A stretch of DNA of 64,000 nt from Labrys sp. WJW (GCF_001676615.1 NZ_LYXZ01000070.1:1-64000); one strand, 5' to 3'; numbered from the stretch's first letter, positions 24,734 to 34,174 are shown. Translations and numbers: made by a program. Notes: a model not told the origin generated them from the letters alone.

Positions 24734-26728
24734 TCACACCAGCCGGCGCGGGATTACCTCGTGGAAGCTGCGATCGGCGATCTCGACCCAGTCCTGCAGA
24801 GCGCGGATCCGGGCGCTGATCTCGAAATTCTCGTCATCGGCGATCATGCGGGCTTCGGCCTCGATGCGGAACTCGATGCCGTCGCAGGTGAGCGTGCAAT
24901 GATGCGTCACCGTCTGGCAGGCGCTGTGCGGTTCGCCGTCGCGGATCGAGAATTCCCGGCGCAGTCTATGGGCGAAATCGGTGGCGATTTCTTCAAAACG
25001 CATCGGTGCCGAGCCGAAGGCGTCGCCATCTACGACGAGATGGGCCGTGCCTTCGATGAGGTCGAGGCTGAAACTGCGTTCGGCCTGGGGCGGGCGGCTC
25101 GAACGGACCGGGCCGGTTTCGGCCATGCTGACGGGCGGGAAGGCGAGGGCGGCATCCTCGCGCCGCGGCCGGCGCACCGGCAGGATCAGGGCGGCCTCGC
25201 CGGTGCGGACCGTCAGGGCCGCCTGGTTGCGCGCGGGCCAGGCCATGGGCCAGGCCGAGGTTGCAATCGACAGGCGAATGCGGTTGCCGGCGACGAAGGC
25301 ATGGGCGCAGTCGTTGAGCCTGATCCGGACCGTCTCGAACACGCCGGGAGTCAGGGACTTGGGCTCGGCGTGGCCATCCCGATGGGTGAGGTTGAGGATG
25401 GCATAGGAGACGCGCTCCGAGGAGCCGTCTGGCGCGACGTCACAGAGCCGTACATGAATCTGCGCCGTGGGCTGGTCGGAAGCGACTTCCAGTACCAGCT
25501 CCGGCGCGCCGAGGATCTCGGTGCGGTCGGCGAGCTCCTTGGAATCGAAGACGAGGGACAGGCCGTCATCGAGGCGCTGGTCGGCGGGCGCTTCGCCCGG
25601 CAGACCGGAACTCATCCATTCGCCGCCGCCGGCGCCGCACCACAGCGGCGAGCGGATAGCAAGCTCCGAGGCCGGTGCCGGTCGCCACCAGAGCTGGCCC
25701 GGCGAGAGGAACATCGGCCGCCGGCTGATCAGGCGCGAGGGCCAGGACGCCTCGCCGATCCAGCGGCCGTTACGGCCCTCGTCCGAGGTGCCGCGCTCCT
25801 GCATATAGGCCCGCAGCATCGGTTCGTTCATGATGCCGTTGTCCAGCCCCCTGAGCCAGTGATCCCACCAGCGCAGGGCCTCCTCCAGGAAGCCGATGGC
25901 GGGGCCGGGCAGACCCTGATGCGGGTAGTGATGGGCCCAAGGGCCGATCAGGCCGAGGCGCGGGCCCGGCAGGTGTTCGAGCAGGCGGGGGATCGCATTG
26001 GAATAGGCATCCGCCCAGCCACCGACTGCGAAGACGGGTATCGCGATGGCGGACCAGTCCTCGCAGACCGAGCCCTGTTGCCAATAGGCGTTGCGATGCT
26101 GTTCGCTGGCCCAGATCGCCGGAAAGAAAGGCAGGTGGTCGAGGCGTTGCTCCCACGCTTCGCGCCAGCCCTCGCCATGGAGCGAGGGCGTGGGCGGCAA
26201 GGCCTGCCAGGCCATCATCGCCGAGCCCCACCACAGATTGTCCGCCAGCAGGGCGCCGCCCATGAAATGCACGTCGTCGGCATAGCGGTCATCGGTGGAG
26301 CATACGCTGATCACCGCCTTCAGGGCTGGTGGCCGGCGTGCGGCGACCTGCAGGGCGTTGAACCCGCCCCAGCTCTTGCCGATCATGCCGACCTTGCCGT
26401 CGCACCAGGATTGCTGCGCGATCCAGGCGATCACGGCGCAGGCGTCCTCCTGTTCCAGGGGCAGGTATTCGTCGTCGAGCAGGCCTTCGCTGTCGCCCGA
26501 ACCGCGCATGTCGACGCGGATGGCGGCGTAGCCATGCGCCGCGAACCAGCCATGCATGGCTTCGTCGCGCGAGCGCGTGCCGTCGCGCTTGCGGTAGGGG
26601 ATATATTCCAGGATGGCGGGAACAGGCGCGGTCTCCGCTCCTTCCGGCAGCCACAGGCGCGCCGCCAGCCTGACGCCATCGGGCATCGTGATCGTCAGAT
26701 GTTCGATGGTGCGGACGGGATTGGGCAT
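24734..26728 (-). CDS. CocE/NonD-family hydrolase
   Basis: A 664-residue alpha/beta hydrolase of the X-Pro dipeptidyl-peptidase/cocaine-esterase superfamily. The nucleophile elbow GKSWGG puts Ser119 as the catalytic serine; VGGWADAYS (Asp240) and GPWAHHYPH (His266) complete the triad. The C-terminal third is the beta-rich lectin-like domain (VRIRLNDCAHAFVAGNRIRL) typical of the family. There is no signal peptide. It is adjacent to, but on the same strand as and downstream of, the GntR regulator, in a cluster with another acyl hydrolase and a peptide importer. The substrate is likely an ester or peptide amide, not identifiable. Confidence 0.88.
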   Translation of the reverse strand: MPNPVRTIEHLTITMPDGVRLAARLWLPEGAETAPVPAILEYIPYRKRDGTRSRDEAMHGWFAAHGYAAIRVDMRGSGDSEGLLDDEYLPLEQEDACAVIAWIAQQSWCDGKVGMIGKSWGGFNALQVAARRPPALKAVISVCSTDDRYADDVHFMGGALLADNLWWGSAMMAWQALPPTPSLHGEGWREAWEQRLDHLPFFPAIWASEQHRNAYWQQGSVCEDWSAIAIPVFAVGGWADAYSNAIPRLLEHLPGPRLGLIGPWAHHYPHQGLPGPAIGFLEEALRWWDHWLRGLDNGIMNEPMLRAYMQERGTSDEGRNGRWIGEASWPSRLISRRPMFLSPGQLWWRPAPASELAIRSPLWCGAGGGEWMSSGLPGEAPADQRLDDGLSLVFDSKELADRTEILGAPELVLEVASDQPTAQIHVRLCDVAPDGSSERVSYAILNLTHRDGHAEPKSLTPGVFETVRIRLNDCAHAFVAGNRIRLSIATSAWPMAWPARNQAALTVRTGEAALILPVRRPRREDAALAFPPVSMAETGPVRSSRPPQAERSFSLDLIEGTAHLVVDGDAFGSAPMRFEEIATDFAHRLRREFSIRDGEPHSACQTVTHHCTLTCDGIEFRIEAEARMIADDENFEISARIRALQDWVEIADRSFHEVIPRRLV

Positions 26729-26841
26729 GGCTCACTCTGGATTGGCTGCACTGTCTTCATAGCATGGTCGGGGAACGCAGGGCGATCAGGCGTGTTTGGT
26801 GTCTTTCGTGCTTATTAAAGCCACGTACTTCCTGTGAGATT

Positions 26842-27741
26842 CTAGACCAGGCTGGCATTCTGGAGATGGCGGCGCATCAGCGCGGCGGCGACCTCGAAAT
26901 CGCCTGCCACCAGCCTTTCCAGGATTTCCATATGCTCGCGGCAGGAGATCTCGACGCGGTCCCTGCCATAGGTCCAGTCATAGTTCGACAGGCGCCGCAA
27001 CCTTGACTGGCGGCGGATGGCATGGGCCAAATAGCGGTTGCCGGAAGCGGCGCCGATGCCCTCGTGGAAGGCGGCGTTGGTTTCGAAAAAGGCGATGCTC
27101 GCCGAGGCGCTCCACTGGCCCGCGCGCGCGGTCGCCAGGGCGGCGGCATGGCGCTCGCGCATGTCCTCCGCCCATTCCGGCCTGAGCCCGAAGCCGGGCT
27201 CGAGAATGGCGGCCGGTTCCACCAGCATGCGGAAACGATAGCTTTCCTGGTTGGCGCCGTCATCCCGCAGCAAATCGGCGAAATGCCAGCCATAGCCGGC
27301 CTTGCGCTCGACGATGTCGAGCTCCTCCAGCCGGGCCAGGGCGTCCCGCACGCGCTGGCGGCTGACGCCGTAGCGCTTCATCAACTCGGCTTCCGAAATA
27401 TTGAGCGGCAGGCTCTGGCGTTCATGGTCGTGGGCGATGCGTACCAGCAACTCGTCGTCGAGATCGACACTGCGCGGCGGTGGCGGCGCGGGCGGTGGCG
27501 GCAGGGCGATGAGCTCTACGCCCCGGTTGGGCCGGCGCCCGACGAATCCCCCTGCAGCGAGCTGGTCGAGGGCGGCCCGGATCGGCGTGCGGGAGACGCC
27601 GAGTTCCTGGGCGAGGCGGTTCTCGTTCAGCCTTGCGCCCGGCTGCATCGCCTCGTCGTGGATGAGGCGCACGATGCGGTCGAGCAGATCCTGCCGCAAG
27701 CGTGTCGACGGCTCCTTGACATCCAACTCAGATTGTTTCAT
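26842..27741 (-). CDS. GntR-family regulator with two winged-helix segments
   Basis: A 299-residue regulator. The first wHTH (residues about 15-75: DRIVRLIHDEAMQPGARLNE, NRLAQELGVSRTPIRAALDQ) is standard for the FadR/GntR group. After a Pro-rich linker (PPPPAPPPP), a second wHTH-like segment appears (ISEAELMKRYGVSRQRVRDA, LARLEELDIVERK, about 110-150). An FCD-type ligand-binding domain follows (MLVEPAAILEPGFG, FHEGIGAASGNRYLAHAI, EHMEILERLVAGDFEVAAAL). Tandem wHTH is uncommon in this family. It is divergent from the C45 hydrolase/ABC operon and probably its local repressor. Confidence 0.88.
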   Translation of the reverse strand: MKQSELDVKEPSTRLRQDLLDRIVRLIHDEAMQPGARLNENRLAQELGVSRTPIRAALDQLAAGGFVGRRPNRGVELIALPPPPAPPPPRSVDLDDELLVRIAHDHERQSLPLNISEAELMKRYGVSRQRVRDALARLEELDIVERKAGYGWHFADLLRDDGANQESYRFRMLVEPAAILEPGFGLRPEWAEDMRERHAAALATARAGQWSASASIAFFETNAAFHEGIGAASGNRYLAHAIRRQSRLRRLSNYDWTYGRDRVEISCREHMEILERLVAGDFEVAAALMRRHLQNASLV

Positions 27742-27770
27742 GTAATCACAAAATACAATTTTTGATGCGT

Positions 27771-27800
27771 GGACCTGATCTCTCCTGATGTATCAGGTCC
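27771..27800. promoter_or_regulatory. Inverted repeat between gntR and the C45 hydrolase gene
   Basis: Perfect 9-bp arms GGACCTGAT and ATCAGGTCC separated by 12 bases, centred in the 121-base divergent spacer. It is a candidate operator for the GntR regulator or a leader hairpin. A second, weaker dyad (TTGT at 27734 with ACAA at about 27756) overlaps the gntR start. Confidence 0.5.
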
Positions 27801-27862
27801 CGCTGCGACAATGAAGGCTCGGCCTTCATCACGGTCAGATGCAAAGTGGGAGATGGTGGAAA

Positions 27863-29056
27863 ATGAGTTCGCGAAACGGTGAAGGCCCGGTCTCCTATCA
27901 GCCGCGAGTCCTGCCGCTTCCCCTGATCGAGGTTTCCGGTGCTCCGCGAGAGCGAGGGCGGCAATATGGCGAGCAGGCCTCCGCGCGCATCCGGCATGGC
28001 ATCGAGCACTACTCGGCGCAGCTGGAGGCGGCCAGGCTGCCCTGGGCCGAAGTGGAGGAACTGGTCTCGCGCTTCGAGCCGACCATCCGCGATTTCGCCC
28101 CGGCCTATATCGATGAAATGCATGGCATCGCCGAGGGGGCCGGGCTTCCCTATGCGGCCATCGTGCTCCTGAATGCCCGGACCGAGATTCTCAAGCTTGC
28201 CGAAATGCGGGAGAATGGCATCGTCGCGCCGCTTGAGGCCGATGGCTGCACCGGCGCCGTCGTCCTGCCGCAGGCGACCGCCTCGGGCCGCCTGCTCCAT
28301 GCGCAGAACTGGGACTGGAAGGCCGAATGCGCCGAGACGGCGGTCGTCCTGAAGATTCGCAGCGAAGAGGGCCCCGACATCCTCACCTTCACCGAGGCGG
28401 GCGGGCTTGCGCGCAGCGGCTTCAATTCGGCCGGCATCTCCATCACCGCCAACTATCTGGAAACGGATCGCGATTATCGCCAGCTCGGCGTGCCGCTGGC
28501 CCTGATCCGGCGCAAGGTCCTGGAGCAGAAGCGGCTGGCCCTTGCCATGCATGCCGTCTATGCCACGCCGAAATCGGCCGCCAACAACATGATCGTGGCC
28601 CAGGCCAACGGCATCGCCATCGACTTCGAATGCGCTCCCGACGAGACCTTCCAGGTGCTGCCACAGGCCGGGCTGATCGTGCATGCCAATCATTTCCAGA
28701 GCCCGGTCGCCCTGTCCAAGCTGATGGATCGCGGCATCGCCGACACGCCGGACTCGCTCTATCGCGACCTCAGGGTGAGGGCGTTGATCGAGCCCCATCT
28801 CGGCGCCGTCACCATGGACCATGTCAAGGCAGCCTTGTTCGACGATTTCGAGACGCCCTGGGCCGTCTGCCGCCCGCCGCACCGGGAGGGCACCACCAAT
28901 CTGTCGGCGACGGTGGCCATGATCGCCATGGAACCGGCGCTCGGCGTGATGGAGGTGGCGATGCTGCCGGCCCTCAATCGCAGTTTCGAAACCTATTGCC
29001 TCGATATGAACATCCACGTGCCGAGCAGCGGCATCCGGCCCCGGCACGCTGCCTGA
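27863..29056 (+). CDS. C45-family autoproteolytic acyltransferase/hydrolase (penicillin acyltransferase-like)
   Basis: A 397-residue Ntn-hydrolase of the peptidase C45 family, which includes fungal isopenicillin-N acyltransferase. Self-cleavage before the cysteine of EADGCTGAVV (Cys129) would create the N-terminal nucleophile. The following GRLLHAQNWDW and AGLIVHANHF motifs are family hallmarks, as is the N-terminal GAPRERGRQYGEQA. Bacterial members probably hydrolyse amides. The ATG at 27863 has a GGTGGAAA site; an ATG eight codons upstream is less likely. It heads an operon with a peptide-type ABC importer, which suggests that the imported compound is its substrate. Confidence 0.9.
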   Translation: MSSRNGEGPVSYQPRVLPLPLIEVSGAPRERGRQYGEQASARIRHGIEHYSAQLEAARLPWAEVEELVSRFEPTIRDFAPAYIDEMHGIAEGAGLPYAAIVLLNARTEILKLAEMRENGIVAPLEADGCTGAVVLPQATASGRLLHAQNWDWKAECAETAVVLKIRSEEGPDILTFTEAGGLARSGFNSAGISITANYLETDRDYRQLGVPLALIRRKVLEQKRLALAMHAVYATPKSAANNMIVAQANGIAIDFECAPDETFQVLPQAGLIVHANHFQSPVALSKLMDRGIADTPDSLYRDLRVRALIEPHLGAVTMDHVKAALFDDFETPWAVCRPPHREGTTNLSATVAMIAMEPALGVMEVAMLPALNRSFETYCLDMNIHVPSSGIRPRHAA

Positions 29057-29125
29057 TCCGCCGAGGCGGCGCAGACCGCCCGGCTCATCCCACCATCCCG
29101 ACGATAAATCGCATGGGGAACTGAC

Positions 29126-30685
29126 ATGACCAACCTTCGGACCCTCGCCCGCGGCGCGGCTGCTTTCGGGCTGCTGGTTGCGGCGCCGGCTGCGGCCCAG
29201 TCGCAGGATGTGCTGCGTATCCAGCTCAATGCCGATATCCGTTCTACCGATCCCGGCATCAATCGCGACGCCAATTCGGACGCCGTGGTGATGAACGTGC
29301 TCGAGGGGCTGGTCGCCTTCCGCGAGGATGCCTCCGTCGGCCCCATGCTGGCGGAGAACGTGGAGACGTCGGCGGATGGGCGCAGCTACACCTTCAAGTT
29401 GCGCAAGGGCGTCACCTTCCATGACGGCACGCCGCTGACCGCCGCGGATGTGGTGTTCGACTGGCAGCGCTACATGGCGCCGCAGAACAATTGGCGCTGC
29501 CTGCCGGAATTCGACGGCAGCGGGCGCATGAAGGTCACCGGCGTCGAGGCGCCCGATCCGCTCACCGTGCGCTTCACCTTGGCCGAACCGACGGCCCTGT
29601 TCCTGACCACGCTGGCGCGCGTCGATTGCGGCGGCACGGGCATCTATGCGCGCAGCTCCGTCGGTGCCGACGGCAAGTGGATCAAGCCGGTAGGCACTGG
29701 CCCGTTCAAGTTCGAGGCTTGGGTGCCGGGCCAGTATATCGACCTATCCCGCAACGAGGCCTATGTGGCCTTGCCCGGCAAGCCCGACGGCTATGCCGGC
29801 AACAAGATGCCGAAGGTCAAGGGCGTGCGCTTCATGATCATTCCCGATCCCTCCGCGGCCAAGGCGGCCCTGCTTTCGGGCGGCATCGACGTCATTCCCG
29901 ATATCGCCGTCTCCGACATGGCCGAACTGCGCGCGAACGCTGATGTGAAGGTGCAGAGCAAGCCGACCATGGAGCTCAACGCCGTCCTGTTCCAGGTCAA
30001 GGATCCGCTGCTGTCGGATCCGCGCATCCGGCAGGCGCTCGCCCTCTCGCTCGACGTGCCGCAGCTCGTCCAGGCGGTCACCGAAGGCGAGGGCAAGCCC
30101 AACCGTTCGCTGATCCCGGTCAGCTCGGCCTATTACGGCGAACCCGAGGCGAAGATGCCGGAGCGCGATCTCGATACCGCCAGGAAGCTGCTCGCAGAGG
30201 CCGGCTACAAGGGCCAGCCGATCCGGATGCTGACCTCCAAGCACTATCAATATCTCTATGACATGGCCGTGCTGGTGCAGGCGATGGCGGAGGAGGCCGG
30301 CATCAAGATCGAGCTCGAAGTGCTCGACTGGGCGACCTTGCTCGACCACTACACCAAGGGGGACTACCAGGCGGCGGCCTTCTCCTATTCGGCCCGGCTC
30401 GACCCGTCCCTGTCCTTCGACATGGTCAGCGGCGACAAGGCCAAGGCCCCTCGCAAGGTCTGGGACAATCCCGCCGCGCTCGCACTGCTCAAGCAGAGCA
30501 CGCAGGTCGCCGACAAGGCCCAGAGGCAGGCGCTGATCGACCAGATGGAGACGATGTTCCGCACCGACGTGCCGATGATCGCGCTCTACAACCCCGCGGC
30601 TAAGGGGGCGACGCGCGCCAATGTCGAGGGCTTCGAGGTCTGGTCGCTCAGCCAGCCGCGAGGCTGGGGCGTGACGCTGAAATAG
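29126..30685 (+). CDS. ABC transporter substrate-binding protein, oligopeptide/dipeptide family
   Basis: A 519-residue periplasmic binding protein (SBP_bac_5). The Sec signal MTNLRTLARGAAAFGLLVAA ends PAAAQ, cleavage about residue 24. Family marks include VLRIQLNADIRSTDPGINRD, the signature YTFKLRKGVTFHDGTPLTAA DVVFDW region at about residue 80-105, IRQALALSLD and LDWATLLDHYTKGDYQAAAF. It captures a peptide, amide or similar ligand and delivers it to the permeases that follow. The gap to the next gene is 40 bases. Ligand cannot be inferred. Confidence 0.92.
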   Translation: MTNLRTLARGAAAFGLLVAAPAAAQSQDVLRIQLNADIRSTDPGINRDANSDAVVMNVLEGLVAFREDASVGPMLAENVETSADGRSYTFKLRKGVTFHDGTPLTAADVVFDWQRYMAPQNNWRCLPEFDGSGRMKVTGVEAPDPLTVRFTLAEPTALFLTTLARVDCGGTGIYARSSVGADGKWIKPVGTGPFKFEAWVPGQYIDLSRNEAYVALPGKPDGYAGNKMPKVKGVRFMIIPDPSAAKAALLSGGIDVIPDIAVSDMAELRANADVKVQSKPTMELNAVLFQVKDPLLSDPRIRQALALSLDVPQLVQAVTEGEGKPNRSLIPVSSAYYGEPEAKMPERDLDTARKLLAEAGYKGQPIRMLTSKHYQYLYDMAVLVQAMAEEAGIKIELEVLDWATLLDHYTKGDYQAAAFSYSARLDPSLSFDMVSGDKAKAPRKVWDNPAALALLKQSTQVADKAQRQALIDQMETMFRTDVPMIALYNPAAKGATRANVEGFEVWSLSQPRGWGVTLK

Positions 30686-30725
30686 CGCGCGCCCGGATAG
30701 TCCAGCTCGGCGAGGTAGCTCAGCA

Positions 30726-31679
30726 ATGAAAGCACTGGCTCTTTATGTGGCGCGCCGGATCCTGTGGGCGATACCGACGCTCCTGCTCGTTGCCGTCATG
30801 GTCTTCGTGCTCGTCCGCCTGATCCCGGGCGATCCGGCCCAGGTCGCCCTCGGCGACAATGCCAGCGAGGCCCAGCTCCAGGCACTGCGCATCGCCATGG
30901 GGCTCGACAAGCCCATCGTGGTGCAGTTCTGGTACTGGCTCCAGCACATGCTGCAGGGCGATCTCGGCCAGTCCATCACCAATGGCCAGGCGGTGCTGCC
31001 CCTGATCGTGGATCGCTTCAAGGTCTCGGCCATCATCGTGCTCGCCGCCGTGTTCCTGGCTGCCCTGCTGGCGGTGCCGGGCGGGTTGCTGGCGGCCTGG
31101 AAGCAGAACCGGGCCGCCGATCTCGCCATCGTCTCCAGCGCTACGCTGCTCTTGTCGATCCCGAGCTTCTGGCTTGGCATGATATTCCTGCTCGTCTTCG
31201 GCTCGAAGCTGCAATGGCTGCCGGTGGTGGGCTATGTGCCCTTCTCGCAGGATGCCGGCCAGGCCCTGCTCTATGTGATCCTGCCGATCGCCACGCTCGC
31301 TTTGATCGAGACCGGCGTGCTGACCCGCATGTCCCGCGCCAGCGCCATCGAGGTGCTCAGGCTCGAATATGTCATGCATGCCCGGGCGAAAGGCCTTAGG
31401 GAAAGCCGGGTGCTGCTGCGCCACGTGCTGCCCAATGCCTTCGCGCCGACCTGGACCGTCATCGGCCTCACCCTCGGCAATCTGCTCGGCGGCATCGCGG
31501 TGCTCGAGACCGTATTCACTCTGCCGGGCCTCGGGCGGCTGATGGTGGATTCGATCTTCTCGCGCGACTACCCCGTGATCCAGGGCTGCCTTTTGATGAC
31601 GGCACTGATCTATGTGCTGGTCAATCTGGTGGTGGACCTGTGCTACCCGCTGTTCGATCCGAGGGTCTCGGCGACATGA
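30726..31679 (+). CDS. ABC transporter permease, DppB/OppB family
   Basis: A 317-residue inner-membrane permease with six membrane segments. It opens LYVARRILWAIPTLLLVAVM, followed by FVLVRLIPGDPAQVALGDNA, both typical of DppB. The EAA motif EYVMHARAKGLRESRVLLRH (about residue 215) contacts the ATPase, and ETVFTLPGLGRLMVDSIFSR is the family's C-terminal signature. Its stop overlaps the start of the second permease (ATGA). Confidence 0.95.
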   Translation: MKALALYVARRILWAIPTLLLVAVMVFVLVRLIPGDPAQVALGDNASEAQLQALRIAMGLDKPIVVQFWYWLQHMLQGDLGQSITNGQAVLPLIVDRFKVSAIIVLAAVFLAALLAVPGGLLAAWKQNRAADLAIVSSATLLLSIPSFWLGMIFLLVFGSKLQWLPVVGYVPFSQDAGQALLYVILPIATLALIETGVLTRMSRASAIEVLRLEYVMHARAKGLRESRVLLRHVLPNAFAPTWTVIGLTLGNLLGGIAVLETVFTLPGLGRLMVDSIFSRDYPVIQGCLLMTALIYVLVNLVVDLCYPLFDPRVSAT

Positions 31680-32515
31680 GCATGCTTCGTATCCCCCGTT
31701 TTCGCTTCAACGCCGTATTGGGCGGCCTCTTTCTCGGCCTCGTGGTGGTGATGGCGCTGCTGTCGCTGGTCTGGACGCCCTATCCGCCGATGAAGGTGCA
31801 TTTCACCGCGCTGCTCAAGCCGCCTTCGGCTGCCCATTGGCTCGGCACCGACAAATATGGCCATGACGTGCTCTCCGGCGTGATGGCCGGGGCATCGATC
31901 AGCCTGGGTATCGCCTGCCTGTCCGTCGGCTTTGCCGTGGTGTTCGGCACCATGCTCGGTCTCGTCGCCGGCTATCTCAAGGGCACGGCCGACCGTGTCC
32001 TGATGGTCGTGAGCGATGCCCTGCTGGCCTTTCCCGGCCTGCTGCTGGCGCTCGGTGTCATCGTCATCGTCGGGCGTGACCACAGCGTCGGGGCGATCGT
32101 GCTGGCCCTTGGCGTCGCCTATACCCCCTCCGTGCTGAGGGTGGTGCGCGGCACGGTGATGTCGGTGCGCGAGCGCGAATATATCGAGGCCTCGCGCGTG
32201 ATCGGCAATTCCGAATGGAAGACGATGGTCAAGCATGTGCTGCCGAATTGCCTGGCGCCGATCATCGTGCTGGCGACCTCGATGCTGGGCTGGGTGATCT
32301 TGTCGGAAAGCTCGCTCAGCTTCCTCGGCCTTGGAGCCCCGCCGGAGATGGCGAGCTGGGGCAACATGCTGGCGGCAGCGCGGCCCTATATCGAGCGGGC
32401 GGCCTGGCTCGGCATCGCGCCCGGCCTATGCCTCGCCTTCACGCTGCTCGGCATCAACCTGATGGGCGATGCCATCCGCGACCGCTTCGATCCGCGCATG
32501 GAGGGACAGCGATGA
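31676..32515 (+). CDS. ABC transporter permease, DppC/OppC family
   Basis: A 279-residue second permease. It has the N-terminal HWLGTDKYGHDVLSGVMAGA signature, the EAA loop EYIEASRVIGNSEWKTMVKH, and SESSLSFLGLGAPPEMASWG NMLAAA of DppC. The start ATG overlaps the DppB stop, and its own stop overlaps the start of the ATPase gene, so the three are translationally coupled. Confidence 0.95.
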   Translation: MSMLRIPRFRFNAVLGGLFLGLVVVMALLSLVWTPYPPMKVHFTALLKPPSAAHWLGTDKYGHDVLSGVMAGASISLGIACLSVGFAVVFGTMLGLVAGYLKGTADRVLMVVSDALLAFPGLLLALGVIVIVGRDHSVGAIVLALGVAYTPSVLRVVRGTVMSVREREYIEASRVIGNSEWKTMVKHVLPNCLAPIIVLATSMLGWVILSESSLSFLGLGAPPEMASWGNMLAAARPYIERAAWLGIAPGLCLAFTLLGINLMGDAIRDRFDPRMEGQR

Positions 32516-34131
32516 ACGAGACGGTCGCAAACCCGCTGCTCAGCGTGCGGGGCCTCACCATGGAGGGCCCCGGCGGCCTGCGCATCCTCGACGACGTCAG
32601 TTTCGATGTCGGGGCCGGCGAGATCGTGGCGCTGGTCGGTGAATCCGGCAGCGGCAAGACCATGGCGGCGCGCTCGGCACTGCGGCTGGTGCCCCCGCAG
32701 GTGCGTCGCATCGCCGGCGAGGTCCTGTTCGAGGGGCGGGATGTCGACAGCCTCGGAGCCGAGGCGATGCGCCGGCTGCGCGGCGGCTCGATCGGCATGA
32801 TCTTCCAGGAGCCGATGGTCTCGCTCAATCCAGCCATGACCATCGGCGCCCAGCTTGCCGAGGGGCTGATGCTGCATCGCAGGGTCAGCGCGGCCGAAGC
32901 GGACAGCCTGGCCTGCGCAATGCTGGAGCGCGTGCAGATCAAGGATCCCAAGGGCTGCCTGACCGCCTATCCGCACCAGTTTTCCGGCGGCATGCGCCAG
33001 CGCATCATGCTGGCCTCGGTGATGCTGCTGAAGCCGAAATTGCTGATCGCCGACGAGCCGACCACGGCGCTCGACACCCTGTCGCAGCGCGAAGTGCTCC
33101 GGCTGATGGTGGAGCTCACGCGGACCGAGGGCACGGCGGTGCTGCTCATCACCCATAATCTCGGCCTGGTGGCCCAATATGCCCACAAGGTGGTGGTGCT
33201 GCAGCGCGGGCGGTTGGTCGAGCGGGGCGGCGTGGCCGAGGTACTCACCCGGCCGCGCCAGGCCTATACGCGCGCTTTGCTCGATGCCCTGCCGAGGCGG
33301 GAGGACAACCGTAAGCCGGTTCCCGATGTGCCGGCCCTGATCGAGGCGCGTGCGGTCAGCGTGCGCTTTCCGGGGTCCGGTGGGATGTTCTCGTCGACAC
33401 CGCCCAAACTGGCGGTCGACGGCGTGTCTCTGGCCGTGCGTCCCGGCGAAGCGGTGGCCGTGGTCGGCGGCTCGGGCTCCGGCAAGACCACGCTGGGGCG
33501 GGCGATGATCGGCTTGCTGCCTTTGGCTGGCGGCGAGGTCGCCTTTCGCGGCGAGCCGATGGCAGGGGTGGAGCGGCAGCGCCGGCGTGATTTCCGCCTC
33601 AACTGCCAGCTCGTCTTCCAGGATCCCTATTCTTCGCTCGATCCGCGCCAGCGCATCGGCGACATCGTTGCAGAGCCCCTGTCCCACGGACCCCGGCTCG
33701 GGCGAGCGGAACGGCGTGAGCGGGTGGAAGCCATCCTCGCCGAGGTGGGGCTCGCCGGTTTTGCGGAGCGCTTTCCGCATGCCCTATCGGGCGGCCAGCG
33801 CCAGCGTGTCGCCATCGCCCGGGCGGTGGTGCGCAATCCCGCTTTCGTGGTCGCCGACGAGCCGGTGTCGGCGCTCGACATGACCATCCAGAAGCAGGTG
33901 CTGGAACTGTTTCGGCGCCTGCAGGACAAGCATGGCTTTGCTTGCCTCTTCATCTCGCACGACATGGCGGCGGTCTCGCAGGTCGCCGACCGTATCGTGG
34001 TGATGAAGGACGGCCGGATTGTCGAGCAGGGCAGTGTCGCCGAGATCTTCGACCGGCCGCAGCACGCCTATACGCGCGCCTTGCTGGAAGCGACGCCCTC
34101 CCTGGCCGTTCCGCAGGCGCTGTCGGCCTGA
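32512..34131 (+). CDS. ABC transporter ATP-binding protein, fused DppD-DppF (GsiA-like)
   Basis: A 539-residue cytoplasmic ATPase made of two complete nucleotide-binding domains. The first has Walker A GESGSGKT (43-50), signature FSGGMRQR and Walker B LLIADEPTTALD. The second has GGSGSGKT (about residue 320), LSGGQRQR and FVVADEPVSALD. The C-terminal RPQHAYTRALLEATPSL is the oligopeptide-ATPase extension; an equivalent (RPRQAYTRALLDALPRR) follows the first domain. One fused gene replaces dppD and dppF. A strong terminator follows directly, closing the operon. Confidence 0.95.
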   Translation: MNETVANPLLSVRGLTMEGPGGLRILDDVSFDVGAGEIVALVGESGSGKTMAARSALRLVPPQVRRIAGEVLFEGRDVDSLGAEAMRRLRGGSIGMIFQEPMVSLNPAMTIGAQLAEGLMLHRRVSAAEADSLACAMLERVQIKDPKGCLTAYPHQFSGGMRQRIMLASVMLLKPKLLIADEPTTALDTLSQREVLRLMVELTRTEGTAVLLITHNLGLVAQYAHKVVVLQRGRLVERGGVAEVLTRPRQAYTRALLDALPRREDNRKPVPDVPALIEARAVSVRFPGSGGMFSSTPPKLAVDGVSLAVRPGEAVAVVGGSGSGKTTLGRAMIGLLPLAGGEVAFRGEPMAGVERQRRRDFRLNCQLVFQDPYSSLDPRQRIGDIVAEPLSHGPRLGRAERRERVEAILAEVGLAGFAERFPHALSGGQRQRVAIARAVVRNPAFVVADEPVSALDMTIQKQVLELFRRLQDKHGFACLFISHDMAAVSQVADRIVVMKDGRIVEQGSVAEIFDRPQHAYTRALLEATPSLAVPQALSA

Positions 34132-34135
34132 GGTC

Positions 34136-34164
34136 GGCGGCGGCAGCACACTGCCGCCGCCTTT
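34136..34164 (+). terminator. Rho-independent terminator of the C45/ABC operon
   Basis: An 11-bp perfect stem (ggcggcggcag / ctgccgccgcc) with a CACA loop and TTT tail, five bases after the stop of the ATPase gene. Confidence 0.92.
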
Positions 34165-34174
34165 CGTGCTGTCG

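Noticed and set aside
24722..26818. 698-codon open frame on the plus strand
   Set aside because: Shadow of the CocE-type hydrolase, which has a full catalytic triad on the other strand.
27746..29422. 558-codon open frame on the minus strand
   Set aside because: Antisense to the C45 hydrolase and the binding-protein gene; no family resemblance.
32512..34131. Accidental fusion of two ATPase genes
   Set aside because: Double-domain ATPases of the GsiA type are normal for this transporter class and both domains are complete.
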